Positions 17,897 to 28,098 of a stretch of DNA of 64,000 nt are shown here, piece after piece. The translations under genes and the position numbers were made by a program. Source of the DNA: an uncultured Selenomonadales bacterium (GTDB lineage: Bacteria; Bacillota; Negativicutes; Selenomonadales; Selenomonadaceae); NCBI GenBank assembly GCA_946183785.1, contig CAMHCS010000016.1, positions 1-64,000 on the forward strand, in the 5' to 3' direction. Numbering within the stretch: the stretch's first letter is position 1; every line of letters begins with the position of its first letter. The notes beneath the pieces are model-generated. The model worked only from the letters and a program-made list of their open reading frames with translations, was not told the origin of the DNA and did no database searches.

Positions 17897-19153
17897 TCAC
17901 TCTTCACTCTTTTTTGCGCTCCACGTTCCCGCCGCAGCACCCATCGAAAACGCGGCCTGCAGATTGTAGCCGCCCGTGAAGCCGTCCACGTCTGCGACCT
18001 CGCCGGCGAAATACAGCCCGCGCACGAGCTTCGACTCCATCGTTTTCGGGTTCAGCTCCCTGACAGAAACGCCGCCCGCCGTCACAATGGCCTCGTCGAT
18101 CGGCCGCGTGCGGGAAATCATCAGCGGCAGGCGCTTCAGCGCCTCGACGACGCGAAGCCGTTCCGCCCGCGTAATCTGATGCACAGGCTTTCCCTCGTCG
18201 ATATAGGCAAGGTCGAGCACCGGCGCGATCAATCGTGCCGGCAGCAGGTCGACCATCGCGTTTTTTACCTGCTTATTTTTATATGTTTCAAAGTCACGCT
18301 GCACGCGCTTTTCCAAGGTCTCCGCGTCGAGAGCGGGCTTCAGGTCGAGCTCCATATCGAGAGCTTCATGAGTTCGCAAGTACATCGCCGCAACCCGGGA
18401 GAGCGTCAGGATAATCGGTCCCGTGACGCCAAAATGAGTGAACATCATTTCGCCGAACGCCTCGCCAATCTTCTCTCTCGGCTCACTGTCCGAAAACAAT
18501 CGAACGCGGACGTTTTTCAGGGAAAGCCCGGAAAGCGCCTTCGGCCAGTCTTCCTCCGTCTCCAACGGCACGAGGGCCGGAGTCGGCGTCTCCACCGTGT
18601 GCCCGACAGCCTCCGCCATTCGGAAGCCGTCGCCCGTCGAGCCGGTGCGAGGATAGGAAGCGCCGCCCGTTGCGACAATTACCGCGTCTGCGGCAATAAC
18701 TTCCCCCGACGAGAGCCGCACGCCCGAGACGCGCCCGTCCTCCGCCATCAGACCGCGCACTTCCGCCCTGAGCCTGACTGCGACATGCAGCTCGTGCAGC
18801 CGACGCAGGAGCGCGTCCACCGCGTCGGAAGCTTTAGAGCTGGCGGGAAACACCCTTCCGCCGCGTTCCGTAACTGTTAACACGCCTTGGCTTTCAAAGA
18901 ACGCAACGACGTCCCCATTGTCGAAAAAGCGGATCGCGCTGTTCAGGAACGCGCCGTTGCCGGGTATATTTTTGATGATCTCCGGCACGGAGGCCGCATT
19001 CGTCATATTGCAGCGCCCCTTGCCCGTGATCGCCATTTTCTTCCCGACGCGCTCCGTCTTTTCCAGCAGCGTGACGGACGCGCCGTTTTCCGCCGCCTTG
19101 ACTGCCGCCATCATGCCCGCCGGACCCGCGCCGACCACAAGCACCTTGCCCAT
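17897..19153 (-). CDS. NAD(P)/FAD-dependent oxidoreductase, YhiN/HI0933 family
   Basis: A 418-residue flavoprotein with the FAD dinucleotide motif VGAGPAGMMAA at the N-terminus, GKGRCNMTN, and the late YFAGEVADVDGFTGGYN motif, all typical of the HI0933-like family. The reaction is not established for the family. It is closely spaced with aroA downstream. Confidence 0.88.
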   Translation of the reverse strand: MGKVLVVGAGPAGMMAAVKAAENGASVTLLEKTERVGKKMAITGKGRCNMTNAASVPEIIKNIPGNGAFLNSAIRFFDNGDVVAFFESQGVLTVTERGGRVFPASSKASDAVDALLRRLHELHVAVRLRAEVRGLMAEDGRVSGVRLSSGEVIAADAVIVATGGASYPRTGSTGDGFRMAEAVGHTVETPTPALVPLETEEDWPKALSGLSLKNVRVRLFSDSEPREKIGEAFGEMMFTHFGVTGPIILTLSRVAAMYLRTHEALDMELDLKPALDAETLEKRVQRDFETYKNKQVKNAMVDLLPARLIAPVLDLAYIDEGKPVHQITRAERLRVVEALKRLPLMISRTRPIDEAIVTAGGVSVRELNPKTMESKLVRGLYFAGEVADVDGFTGGYNLQAAFSMGAAAGTWSAKKSEE

Positions 19154-19162
19154 TTGTTCAGT

Positions 19163-19912
19163 TCAGCCCTTCCGTCCTGCGCCGTGCGCGGGCAAATTTG
19201 CAAGTTCATAAAGATACGCGACCTCTTCCGCCGTCAGCGCGCGATACTCGCCGCGTTTTACGCCGGACAAATTCAGTCCCGCAAATTCCGTACGCTTCAG
19301 GGCGTGTACGGGGTGATCCACAGCTTCACACATGCGGCGCACCTGACGATTTTTCCCCTCGTGGATTGATATTTCGAGTTTTGTCCTGCCCTTTCTGTCG
19401 TCCCAGTCGAGCACGCGCACCTTCGCCGGAGCCGTGACGCCGTCCTCCAGCTTTACGCCGTTTTTCAGCGTTTGGAGTTCCGGCCGAGTCAGCCGTCCCT
19501 CGACCTGCGCAAGATAGGTTTTCCAGACTTCCCGCGCCGGGTGCAGCAGGCCGTTCATCAGCCCGCCGTCGTTCGTCAGGAGCAAAAGCCCTTCCGTGCC
19601 GCTGTCGAGCCGCCCCACCGGATAAATGCGTTCTTTGACCTCCGGCAGGAGATCGAGCACCGTCTTTCGTCCGCGCTCGTCCTTTGCCGTCGAGATATAG
19701 CCCTTGGGCTTGTTCAGCAGAAAATAGACGTGCGCCTCCGGTCGCCGGAGCGGTTTGCCGTCTATGCAGATTGTCTGCGTGCCGGCGTCCGCCTGCGCGC
19801 CGAGCTCCGCCACGACGCCGTCCACCGTCACACGCCCTTCCCCGATTATCTTTTCAGCCGCGCGCCGCGAAGCAACGCCCGCCTGGCTGATGATCTTCTG
19901 AAGCCTTTCCAT
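19163..19912 (-). CDS. rluB: rRNA pseudouridine synthase, RluB family
   Basis: A 249-residue protein with an N-terminal S4 RNA-binding domain (residues 1-60, ASRRAAEKIIGEGRV) and the catalytic pseudouridine synthase motif GRLDSGTEGLLLLTNDG, whose Asp is the nucleophile. RluB-type enzymes modify 23S rRNA helix 89. The RluB/RluF distinction is not certain from sequence alone. Confidence 0.88.
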   Translation of the reverse strand: MERLQKIISQAGVASRRAAEKIIGEGRVTVDGVVAELGAQADAGTQTICIDGKPLRRPEAHVYFLLNKPKGYISTAKDERGRKTVLDLLPEVKERIYPVGRLDSGTEGLLLLTNDGGLMNGLLHPAREVWKTYLAQVEGRLTRPELQTLKNGVKLEDGVTAPAKVRVLDWDDRKGRTKLEISIHEGKNRQVRRMCEAVDHPVHALKRTEFAGLNLSGVKRGEYRALTAEEVAYLYELANLPAHGAGRKG

Positions 19913-19931
19913 GGAACCCTCTTTCTGTTCT

Positions 19932-21200
19932 TTATGAAAACAATGATGTAATCCTGTGCCAAAACCGTGAGAAGCCGGCTAAAAATGAATTGTCCGCCCC
20001 GACGGCGCTTTCCGCCGTCAGCGCCACCGAAGCGATCTTTTTATCCCGATAATAATAGACCGCTTCGCCGATTTTGTCACCCCGCCGCACCGGCGCCTCC
20101 ACCGTGCGCGGCGTCCTGATTTTCCGCCGATAGGCTGAGGCGTCCCCGTTCGGCACGGGAAGCCTGAGCGTCTTTTCCGCCGCCAGAGCGACAGTCTCCT
20201 GATCGCCGCCCGCAACGCAGACCGTCGCAAGTGTTTCGCCCTTTTTCACGAAGTCCCGTCCTTCGATATGACGAAAGCCGTAATCGAGCATCGCGATCGA
20301 ATCGTTCCACATATAGGCGCCGTCAAGCACTACGGCGATGAGCTGCACGCCGTCTCGCTCCGCCGCCGTCACGACACAGCGCCCCGCCGCATCCGTGTAC
20401 CCGGTCTTGACGCCGTTCGCCCCCTGATAAATCCAAAGCAGCATATTCTCGTTTTCCAGATTCCGTGAAAACGGCGGCTTCATCAAAGGCACGCGCCGCT
20501 CCTTCGTCGACACGATTTTACGAAACGTCGGGTTTTGATATCCATAAGCCGCAATCAGCGCTAGATCGTATGCCGTCGTATAATGACGCGGGTCGTGGAG
20601 GCCGCAGGAATTTGTGAATCTCGTATCCTTCGCGCCAATCTCCTGCGCTTTTTCTGTCATGCGTTTGGCAAATGCAGGCACGCTGCCGGAAACGTGCTCG
20701 GCAACAGCGGCGGCGGCGTCGTTGCCCGAGACGAGCATCATGCCGTATAATAGCTCCTCCAGACGGAAACGATCTCCCCGCTCCAGCCACATGGTGGAAC
20801 CTTCCATATCCGCCGCCCCGTCGCTGATTCTGACAACGTCGTCGAGCCTGACGTCCCCTGTTTCCAGCGCCGTAATCAGCGTCATGATCTTCGTAGTGCT
20901 GGCCGGGTAGTGGCGATCGTTCATACAGCGCTGATAGAGAATCTCTCCTGTCAGCGCGTCCATGACCACAGCCGACCTTGCCGTCACCTGCGGCAGCGCG
21001 TCTCCCGGCGGGATATATATGGGCGGCTCCTCCGGCTCGCCTGTCTGCGCAGGCGCTCCGTTTCTTTCTGCGGCGTGAGGATCGCCGTCCTCCATTTGGA
21101 GCGGCAGCCCAAGTTCCTCCGCCTCCGCGCTGAGCATCGCAGGCGCCATGAAGCACAGCGCCGCGGCTGTGAGGCAAAGGACAATCTCTTTCCGTCTCAA
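19932..21200 (-). CDS. D-alanyl-D-alanine carboxypeptidase (DacF-like)
   Basis: A 422-residue exported penicillin-binding protein. A signal peptide occupies residues 1-25. The three active-site motifs are STTK (SxxK), SGN in LVSGNDAAAA, and KTG in GVKTGYT. A C-terminal beta domain (PBP5_C) follows. It trims D-Ala from peptidoglycan side chains. It overlaps the upstream 64-codon gene by four bases. Confidence 0.92.
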   Translation of the reverse strand: MRRKEIVLCLTAAALCFMAPAMLSAEAEELGLPLQMEDGDPHAAERNGAPAQTGEPEEPPIYIPPGDALPQVTARSAVVMDALTGEILYQRCMNDRHYPASTTKIMTLITALETGDVRLDDVVRISDGAADMEGSTMWLERGDRFRLEELLYGMMLVSGNDAAAAVAEHVSGSVPAFAKRMTEKAQEIGAKDTRFTNSCGLHDPRHYTTAYDLALIAAYGYQNPTFRKIVSTKERRVPLMKPPFSRNLENENMLLWIYQGANGVKTGYTDAAGRCVVTAAERDGVQLIAVVLDGAYMWNDSIAMLDYGFRHIEGRDFVKKGETLATVCVAGGDQETVALAAEKTLRLPVPNGDASAYRRKIRTPRTVEAPVRRGDKIGEAVYYYRDKKIASVALTAESAVGADNSFLAGFSRFWHRITSLFS

Positions 21201-21391
21201 AATTCCGCGCCTATGCCGGAAACGACCGCTTGGGCGTCCTCCGACTCCGCCTCGGGAACCTGTATCTCAAACGCCGCGTCTTCACCGCACGCAACGGACT
21301 TCACCCGCGCAAGGAACCCCTCCCCCGTCAGGAGCTCGCACAGCTTGTCTGCCTGCGTTCGTTTCGCGGCGACGTAAATCGCCTTCCACAT
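21197..21391 (-). CDS. Small protein of unknown function upstream of dacF-like gene
   Basis: A 64-residue soluble protein, start MWKAIYVAAKRTQADKLCE. It has a beta-alpha-beta look similar to small DUF2007-type signal-transducing proteins, in which an N-terminal strand and a helix of the form QADKLCELLTGEGF recur. The identification is tentative. It is translationally coupled to the carboxypeptidase and preceded by a GGAGG site. Confidence 0.7.
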   Translation of the reverse strand: MWKAIYVAAKRTQADKLCELLTGEGFLARVKSVACGEDAAFEIQVPEAESEDAQAVVSGIGAEF

Positions 21392-21431
21392 CGCTGAAAC
21401 CTCCTCGATTTTAATCTCCCCCAGACCACTG

Positions 21432-24400
21432 TCAACGCTCGCGCACCGAGCCCGCGCCGTATATCTTCTCCACCGCGGCCGCAGCCTCCGGCGATCCGTC
21501 CATGCGAAATTCCGGCCCCAAATCTGTATTGCGCCGCCGATCCGAAATGTAAAGATGCACCGCGTGATCGCCGCTATGCGCTTTTGCCGTCTCTCTGAGC
21601 CGCTTGAGATTTTCCGCCGTCGCCAGCGCGCTCGTCGTCACGATAAAGTACTCCGTCCGATACCCTTCCATCGGCCAGATTTTATCCGCCAGTATCTTGA
21701 CGCCCGAGTCTGATATGTCCACGCGCCCCTGCACAACGAGGGGCCGATCCTCCGCCAAAAGCTCCGTAGCGTCGTAATACACATTCGGAAACACGATCAC
21801 CTCGATATCCCGCGTGAAATCTTCCAGCGTCAGAAACGCCATCGTGTCTCCCTTTTTCGTCGAGGACCGCTTCACCTTCGTCGCCAGCCCTGCCACACGG
21901 ACAAGCTGTCGCTCCTTCGCCTCTCCGTCCATAATCCGCGAAATCGACGCGAGCTTTCCCAGCAGGTCCTTATAGGCGTCCAACGGATGCCCCGTGATGA
22001 AAAATCCCGTGATTTCCTTTTCCCACGCCAATATTTGAGGCATCTCCGCCTCGGGTACGTCCGGAAGCTCGATCTCCCTGTCCCCCATCTCTTCCTCACC
22101 GAACAGCCCCATCTGACCGCTGTCCTCGTCCTTTTGCGCCCGCGCCGCCATTTCCATCGTCTGCGCCGCCACGGCGAGAAGCTGCGAACGTTTCGCGCCG
22201 AAGGAATCGAATGCGCCGCATTTGATCAGGCTTTCCAGCGTCCGCTTGTTGATCTGTTTCGAGCCAACTCGTCGGCAAAAATCGTACAATGAAAGGAACG
22301 GGCCGCCCTCCGCCCTGATCTTCTCCATCTCGCCGATAGCCTGCTCCCCCACGTTGCGGACTGCGGCAAGTCCGAATCGGATTGCCCCGCCGTCCACGCT
22401 GAAGGTCGCCGCGCTGGCGTTGATATCGGGCGGCAGAATTTGAATTCCCATACGCCGCGCCAGTTCTATATAGACGCCAACCTTATCGTTGACGTCCATG
22501 ATGCTGGTCAGCATCGCCGCCATGAACTCGGCCGGGTAATGCGCTTTCAGATACGCCGTCTGCCACGCCACCAGAGCGTAAGCCGCGCTGTGCGACTTAT
22601 TGAAGCCGTAATTCGCGAAATGCGTGAGCAGCTCGAAGATTTTTCCCGCCAGCGCATCGTCGATCCCGTTTTTCTTCGTCCCGGCGAGAAACGTCTCTTT
22701 CTTCTGCATCAGGAGTTCCGGCTGCTTGTGTCCCATTGCGCGGCGCAGGATATCCGCCTCGCCGAGAGAAAAGCCGGCCAGCACCTGCACGATTTGCATG
22801 ACCTGCTCCTGATACAGCACTACGCCGAAGGTCTCTTTCAGGATTGGCTCCAGCAAAGGATGCAGATACGTAACTTCTTTCTTTCCTTTGCGTCCCTCGA
22901 TAAAGTCCTTCACCATGCCGCTGCCCAGAGGTCCTGGGCGATAAAGCGCCACTGTCGGGATCAGATCCTCGAAGCATTCCGGCGCGAGGTCTCTGACGAG
23001 CTGCGTCATGCCTGCTGATTCCATCTGAAACACGGCGCCTGTCCTGCCCTCACAGAGCATGCGCGACGTCTTCTCGTCCGCCAGCGGGATATCGTGCATG
23101 TCAATCTTCTCGCCGCGGGTCTCCTCGATAATTTTAATCGTGTCGCCGATGACCGTCAGCGTCCGAAGGCCGAGAAAATCCATTTTCAAAAGGCCGAGCT
23201 CTTCGACGAGGTCCTTGTCGAAAGCCGTCACCAGCGTCCCTTCGGACATTTGCACCGGCATATAGTTCGTCAACGGCTCGCGGGCAATCACGACGCCCGC
23301 CGCATGCGTGGAAGACTGGCGAGGCAGGCCTTCGATCTTGCGGGCGAAATCGATCATACGCCTCGCACCGGAATCCGCCTCATAGAGCTTCCGGAAATCC
23401 GCCGAATCTTTCAGCGCCTTGTCCAGCGTAATGCCGAGCTCTGTCGGGATCAGCTTCGCCGCCTTGTCCGTATCGGCGTAGGAAAGCCCCATCACCCGTC
23501 CCACGTCCCGGACCGAGCCCCGCGCTGCCATCGTGCCAAAGGTGACGATCTGCGCCACATGGTCGTCTCCGTAACGCCGCTTCACATAATCGATGACCTC
23601 TTTGCGGCGGATATAGCAAAAGTCCACATCGATATCGGGCATCGTCACGCGCTCGGGATTCAGGAAGCGTTCAAACAGCAGCGCATATTTCAGCGGGTCG
23701 ATATCCGTGATGCCGAGAATATAGGCGACGATACTGCCCGCCGCCGAGCCGCGTCCCGGACCCACCGCGATGCTCTGCTCCCGCGCGTAATTGATAAAAT
23801 CCCAGACAATCAGGAAATAGCTGTCGAAGCCCATCTGATGAATGACGCCTAGCTCGTATTCCATGCGCGCACGCGCTTCCGGCGTCACGGGGTTATACCG
23901 ATTGCCGATCTTCTCTTCGCAGAGCTCTCGGAGATACGCCTCGTCCGTCAGCCCCTCCGGCAGCGGGAAGCGGGGCAGGATATGCTCGCCGAACGTGAAC
24001 TCCACATTGCACCGCTCGGCAATCCTCGCCGTGTTTTCCATCGCTTCAGGATATTCGGGAAAAAGCTTCTCCATTTCCTCCGGCGACTTCACATAGAACT
24101 CGTCGTTCTGGAAACGCATGCGTCCCGGAGTCTCCAGCGTCTTGCCCGTCTGGATGCAAAGCAGCACGTCGTGGAAGTCCGCGTCCTCCTTATGAGTATA
24201 GTGGGAATCATTGGTCACCACCATGCCGACGCCGTATTTTTTCGCGAGGCGTATAAGGCCCTCCGCCGCTTTCTCTTCTTCGGGAATACCGTGCTTTTGC
24301 AGCTCGATGAAAAAATTGTCCTTTCCGAAAATGTCGATGTATTCGGCGACCAACTCGTCCGCCCTGTCCGGCTGATCCTGGATCAGCGCGCGGGGAATCT

Positions 24401-24827
24401 CCCCCGCGATACAGGCGGACAGGCAGATAATCCCCTCGTGATAAAGGCGCAGCAGTTCCTTGTCCACGCGGGGCTTGTAATACGTCCCCTCGATGTTCGC
24501 GAGGGAAACAAGCTTCACGAGATTACGATACCCCGTCTCGTTTTCTGCCAGCAAGATCAAATGATAATAGCGGACGCCGCCGACTTCGAACATATCCTTG
24601 CGCGACGCGGGCGCAAGATAGACCTCGCAGCCGATGATCGGCTTGATCCCGGCTTTCTTCGCCGCTTTGTAAAATTCCATCACGCCGTACATCTGCCCAT
24701 GGTCGGTAATGGCGACGGCCTTCATGCCGAGCTTCTTCACTTCGTCGATCAGCTCGCCGATACGACTCGCGCCGTCCAGCAGGCTGTACTCCGTATGCAC
24801 ATGCAAATGCGTGAAATTCTCCGTCAT
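21432..24827 (-). CDS. dnaE: DNA polymerase III alpha subunit DnaE
   Basis: An 1131-residue polymerase. The PHP domain starts HLHVHTEYSLLDG; the palm carries the catalytic PDIDVDF and GRGSAAGS motifs; helix-hairpin-helix and OB-fold regions follow toward the C-terminus. Length and order fit the DnaE1 class rather than PolC. It is monocistronic by spacing. Confidence 0.96.
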   Translation of the reverse strand: MTENFTHLHVHTEYSLLDGASRIGELIDEVKKLGMKAVAITDHGQMYGVMEFYKAAKKAGIKPIIGCEVYLAPASRKDMFEVGGVRYYHLILLAENETGYRNLVKLVSLANIEGTYYKPRVDKELLRLYHEGIICLSACIAGEIPRALIQDQPDRADELVAEYIDIFGKDNFFIELQKHGIPEEEKAAEGLIRLAKKYGVGMVVTNDSHYTHKEDADFHDVLLCIQTGKTLETPGRMRFQNDEFYVKSPEEMEKLFPEYPEAMENTARIAERCNVEFTFGEHILPRFPLPEGLTDEAYLRELCEEKIGNRYNPVTPEARARMEYELGVIHQMGFDSYFLIVWDFINYAREQSIAVGPGRGSAAGSIVAYILGITDIDPLKYALLFERFLNPERVTMPDIDVDFCYIRRKEVIDYVKRRYGDDHVAQIVTFGTMAARGSVRDVGRVMGLSYADTDKAAKLIPTELGITLDKALKDSADFRKLYEADSGARRMIDFARKIEGLPRQSSTHAAGVVIAREPLTNYMPVQMSEGTLVTAFDKDLVEELGLLKMDFLGLRTLTVIGDTIKIIEETRGEKIDMHDIPLADEKTSRMLCEGRTGAVFQMESAGMTQLVRDLAPECFEDLIPTVALYRPGPLGSGMVKDFIEGRKGKKEVTYLHPLLEPILKETFGVVLYQEQVMQIVQVLAGFSLGEADILRRAMGHKQPELLMQKKETFLAGTKKNGIDDALAGKIFELLTHFANYGFNKSHSAAYALVAWQTAYLKAHYPAEFMAAMLTSIMDVNDKVGVYIELARRMGIQILPPDINASAATFSVDGGAIRFGLAAVRNVGEQAIGEMEKIRAEGGPFLSLYDFCRRVGSKQINKRTLESLIKCGAFDSFGAKRSQLLAVAAQTMEMAARAQKDEDSGQMGLFGEEEMGDREIELPDVPEAEMPQILAWEKEITGFFITGHPLDAYKDLLGKLASISRIMDGEAKERQLVRVAGLATKVKRSSTKKGDTMAFLTLEDFTRDIEVIVFPNVYYDATELLAEDRPLVVQGRVDISDSGVKILADKIWPMEGYRTEYFIVTTSALATAENLKRLRETAKAHSGDHAVHLYISDRRRNTDLGPEFRMDGSPEAAAAVEKIYGAGSVRER

Positions 24828-24917
24828 GCCGTCGCCTCCTTCCGGACTATTTCATATCTTTATAATTATAACAGAGAAAAAGCGCGCCGCAAGCCTTTTT
24901 TACCTCCGGAACGAAAA

Positions 24918-24942
24918 GGGAGCGGGAATCGTCTCCCGCTCC
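24918..24942 (-). terminator. Terminator of the 209-residue secreted protein gene
   Basis: Read on the minus strand, GGGAGCGGGA and its exact complement form a 10-bp stem followed by TTTTCGTT. Confidence 0.8.
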
Positions 24943-24957
24943 CCACGTTTTTATCTC

Positions 24958-25587
24958 TCAGGGAAATTGCATTTCTTTCAATACCGGCTGATACCCGGTG
25001 CCGAGATCGGTGTACGTGATCCAACTTGCCTCCGGATCCCATTCCAGATCGTAGCGATGAGACTGGGGCTCGACGTTGCCGAAATTTTCAAAGGACAACA
25101 CCAGCGCGCCGCCGTTCAAAGGCGTGATATCCGCCTCGCCGGAGGGAACGCCGGAACGGAAATTCCTGCTGTCGACGTAAATCTGCATTTTACCCGCCGC
25201 AGCGTCATATCCGTATAGCTTCGCCTGCTCACGGCTGGCGATGATAAAGAAAGTCTTGTCGTTCTCTTCGTCGCGCACAGCGCGGAACCAATAGCCGTAA
25301 GGCACCTCCGGCAGATATTCCTCATGGACGCGGTCCTTGTCGCGCCACATAATCACATGGTAGCGCCCTTTGTCGTCGGCGGCGAGCATGCTGCGTATCT
25401 GCACGCTGATTTTACCGTCCGGCGTCGTGAAAGTCTCCTTCCACGCCTGCGTCTTGCTGATCTGTGCGGTCAGGTTCGCCTGATATTTGATCAGCGCGAA
25501 TGAGCTTGCTTCCGTCGCTTGCGGCTGCATACCCAAAATCGTGCCCGCCATCAGCGGGACCATTAAAAACTTATGCCACATTTTCAT
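24958..25587 (-). CDS. Predicted exported protein, unknown function
   Basis: A 209-residue protein with a clear signal peptide (MKMWHKFLMVPLMAGTILG, cleavage near QATEA). The mature part is beta-rich with many aromatic residues, as in RYHVIMWRDKDRVHEEYLP. I recognise no family. ATG 25587 is favoured over 25596 because the GGAGG site is too close to the latter. It lies 20 bases downstream of gpmI but ends with its own terminator. It is probably periplasmic. Confidence 0.7.
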   Translation of the reverse strand: MKMWHKFLMVPLMAGTILGMQPQATEASSFALIKYQANLTAQISKTQAWKETFTTPDGKISVQIRSMLAADDKGRYHVIMWRDKDRVHEEYLPEVPYGYWFRAVRDEENDKTFFIIASREQAKLYGYDAAAGKMQIYVDSRNFRSGVPSGEADITPLNGGALVLSFENFGNVEPQSHRYDLEWDPEASWITYTDLGTGYQPVLKEMQFP

Positions 25588-25607
25588 GAAGAACATAACC
25601 TCCTTTA

Positions 25608-27140
25608 CTATCCCAGAATCAGGGATTCTCCCGTCATTTCTTGCGGCGCGCTGAGCCCCGCGAGCTGCAGCAACGTCGGCGCAATGTCGCAGAGCTTGCC
25701 CTTGCGAAGTTTATGCAAACGGTGCGCATTCACGAGAATGAACGGCACTGGGTTCGTCGTGTGCTGCGTAAAGGGCGCGCCCGTCTCTTTGTCCAGCATC
25801 TGCTCGCAGTTTCCGTGATCGGCGGTGATGCAGAGCACTCCGCCCGCTTTTTTTATCGCCTCGACCACGCGTCCGACGCAGGCGTCCACAGTTTCCACCG
25901 CTTTGACTGCCGCGTCCATCACGCCCGTATGGCCGACCATGTCTCCGTTGGCGAAATTCAAGATGATAAAGTCATACTTTCCGGAACCGATGGCCTCGAC
26001 CACTTTATCCGTAACCTCGATCGCGCTCATTTCCGGCTGTAAGTCATAGGTTGCGACCTTCGGGGACGGAACGAGGATGCGGTCCTCATGATCGTAAGGC
26101 TTTTCAAGACCGCCGTTGAAGAAGAAGGTGACGTGCGCGTACTTTTCCGTCTCGGCGATACGAAGCTGGGTAAGCCCCGCCGACTCGATCACTTCGCCCA
26201 GCGTCTTTGTCAGCGCCTCCGGCGGATAGGCGATCTTGACGTTCAGCCCCGCCTCGTACTGCGTCATCGTGACGTAAGGCGGACGAAGCGCCTCGTCGCG
26301 CGCAAAACCGTCAAACGTCTCGTCGGTGAACGCATGGGTCAATTCCCTTGCGCGGTCGGGACGGAAATTGAAGAAAATCACGCCGTCCTCTTTCTTCATG
26401 CCGTCGTAACCGTCCATCACCGCTGGAATCACGAATTCGTCGGTTACGTCCTGCGCATAGGAAGCGGCAATCGCCGAAGCCGAATCTTTTTCCTTCACGC
26501 CGTCGGCATGGGCAATCGCCTCGTAAGCCTTCGTCACACGCTCCCAGCGCTTGTCGCGGTCCATGGCGTAAAAGCGGCCCGAAATCGTCGCGATTTTCCC
26601 CACGCCGATCTCCGCCAGCTTTTTTTCGAGGTCTGCAAGATAGCCGTCCGCGCTTTTCGGCGCCACATCGCGCCCGTCAAGGAATGCGTGAACCCATACT
26701 TTTTTCAGCCCTTCTCGCTTCGCCATCTCAATCAGCGCGTAAAGATGATCGGTGTGGCTGTGGACGCCACCAGGAGAAACGAGCCCGAACAGATGCAGCG
26801 CTCCGCCGCTTTTTTTCACTTTCCCCATGACGCCGGAAAGCGCCTCGTTCTTGAAAAAAGAACCGTCGCGAATCGCACGGGTAATGCGCGTCAACTCCTG
26901 ATAAACGACGCGCCCCGCGCCGATATTCGTATGCCCGACCTCGGAGTTTCCCATCTGCCCGTCAGGAAGCCCCACGGCCTCTCCGGAGCAGAGCAGCTCG
27001 GTCACCGGGCAGGACTTCATCAGCCCGTCAATCACCGGCGTCTTGCCGACGGCGACCGCGTTGTCCTTCGCCACTGGGTCGCCGTTTCCCCACCCGTCCA
27101 TGATGACCAGCATTACGGGCGCGTTTTTCAGTTTTGCCAT
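25608..27140 (-). CDS. gpmI: 2,3-bisphosphoglycerate-independent phosphoglycerate mutase
   Basis: A 510-residue alkaline-phosphatase-fold enzyme. MDGWGNG binds metal and the phosphoserine is in [14 protein letters not shown]; the late ITADHGNCE completes the metal site. It interconverts 3- and 2-phosphoglycerate. ATG 27140 follows GGAGGTAATT. It is last of the glycolytic run gap-pgk-tpiA-gpmI. Confidence 0.95.
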   Translation of the reverse strand: MAKLKNAPVMLVIMDGWGNGDPVAKDNAVAVGKTPVIDGLMKSCPVTELLCSGEAVGLPDGQMGNSEVGHTNIGAGRVVYQELTRITRAIRDGSFFKNEALSGVMGKVKKSGGALHLFGLVSPGGVHSHTDHLYALIEMAKREGLKKVWVHAFLDGRDVAPKSADGYLADLEKKLAEIGVGKIATISGRFYAMDRDKRWERVTKAYEAIAHADGVKEKDSASAIAASYAQDVTDEFVIPAVMDGYDGMKKEDGVIFFNFRPDRARELTHAFTDETFDGFARDEALRPPYVTMTQYEAGLNVKIAYPPEALTKTLGEVIESAGLTQLRIAETEKYAHVTFFFNGGLEKPYDHEDRILVPSPKVATYDLQPEMSAIEVTDKVVEAIGSGKYDFIILNFANGDMVGHTGVMDAAVKAVETVDACVGRVVEAIKKAGGVLCITADHGNCEQMLDKETGAPFTQHTTNPVPFILVNAHRLHKLRKGKLCDIAPTLLQLAGLSAPQEMTGESLILG

Positions 27141-27206
27141 AATTACCTCCAACAATGAAGGGGCAGAGTCCGTTCCCTTCACTCCGCCCCCTTTTTGCTC
27201 GTTATG

Positions 27207-28082
27207 TTAGTCCGTCCTGCTGATTTCCTTTTCCTCATCCTTCGCCTTCGGCTTCTCCGGCTTCTTCTGGCCAAACTTGACAATCCTGCTGAAGTCCTGC
27301 GCCTTCAGCGAAGCTCCGCCGACCAGCGCGCCGTCCACGTCCGGCTTTTCCATCAGGCCGTCGATGGTGTCCGGCTTCACACTGCCGCCGTAAAGGATGC
27401 GGATTGCGTCGGCCACTTCGGCGTCGTAAAGTCCCGTCAATGTGGCGCGGATCATCTCACAGACCTCCTGCGCCTGCTCAAAGGTGGCCGTCTTGCCGGT
27501 GCCGATCGCCCAAATCGGCTCGTATGCGACAACGCATTTCGCGGCGGAAAGCGCGCCCATGTCCGCAAAGGCTTTCTTGACCTGTGCCGCGACAAAATCC
27601 TTGTAAGCGTTTGCTTCACGCGTTTCCAGCGATTCCCCCACGCAGATGATCGGAACGATCCCGGCGGCAACCGCCGCCTTGGCACGCTTGTTGACAGTCT
27701 CATCCGTATCGCCGAAATATTCACGGCGCTCGGAATGGCCGACGATGACATATTTTACGCCAGCGTCCTTCAGCATGGCGGCAGACAACTCGCCGGTGTA
27801 TGCGCCGCTTTCTTCCCAATGCACATTCTGCGCGCCCACGCTGATATTCACTGACTGGCCGACCTTCTTAACCGCCATCGTCAGCGCTGTGGCCGGCGGA
27901 CAAAGCACGACCGCCCGGTCTTTCACATCGTCAACCAGCGGCAAAAGCTCTTTCAAAAGAGCCTCCGCTTCAGTATTCGTCTTATTCATCTTCCAGTTGC
28001 CAGCGATGATTGGCTGACGTTTCCACGGAGACGGCTGCTCCGCCTCGTCGGAAGAAAACTTCTTGATAATTTCTTCAATCAT
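27207..28082 (-). CDS. tpiA: Triosephosphate isomerase with terminal extensions
   Basis: A 291-residue protein, about 40 longer than a usual TIM barrel. Core motifs are GNWKMNK (substrate Lys), GHSERR (catalytic His) and YEPIWAIGTG (catalytic Glu). About 25 residues precede the core and about 25 charged residues (KKPEKPKAKDEEKE) follow it. ATG 28082 has a GGAGG site nine bases upstream, so the N-terminal extension is probably translated. The role of the tails is unknown. Confidence 0.93.
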   Translation of the reverse strand: MIEEIIKKFSSDEAEQPSPWKRQPIIAGNWKMNKTNTEAEALLKELLPLVDDVKDRAVVLCPPATALTMAVKKVGQSVNISVGAQNVHWEESGAYTGELSAAMLKDAGVKYVIVGHSERREYFGDTDETVNKRAKAAVAAGIVPIICVGESLETREANAYKDFVAAQVKKAFADMGALSAAKCVVAYEPIWAIGTGKTATFEQAQEVCEMIRATLTGLYDAEVADAIRILYGGSVKPDTIDGLMEKPDVDGALVGGASLKAQDFSRIVKFGQKKPEKPKAKDEEKEISRTD

Positions 28083-28098
28083 TGCCAATTACCTCCTG

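Noticed and set aside
27160-27200. Terminator between tpiA and gpmI
   Set aside because: GGGGCAGAGT and ACTCCGCCCC pair, but the T-run is on the plus strand, opposite to the genes, so termination of tpiA is doubtful.
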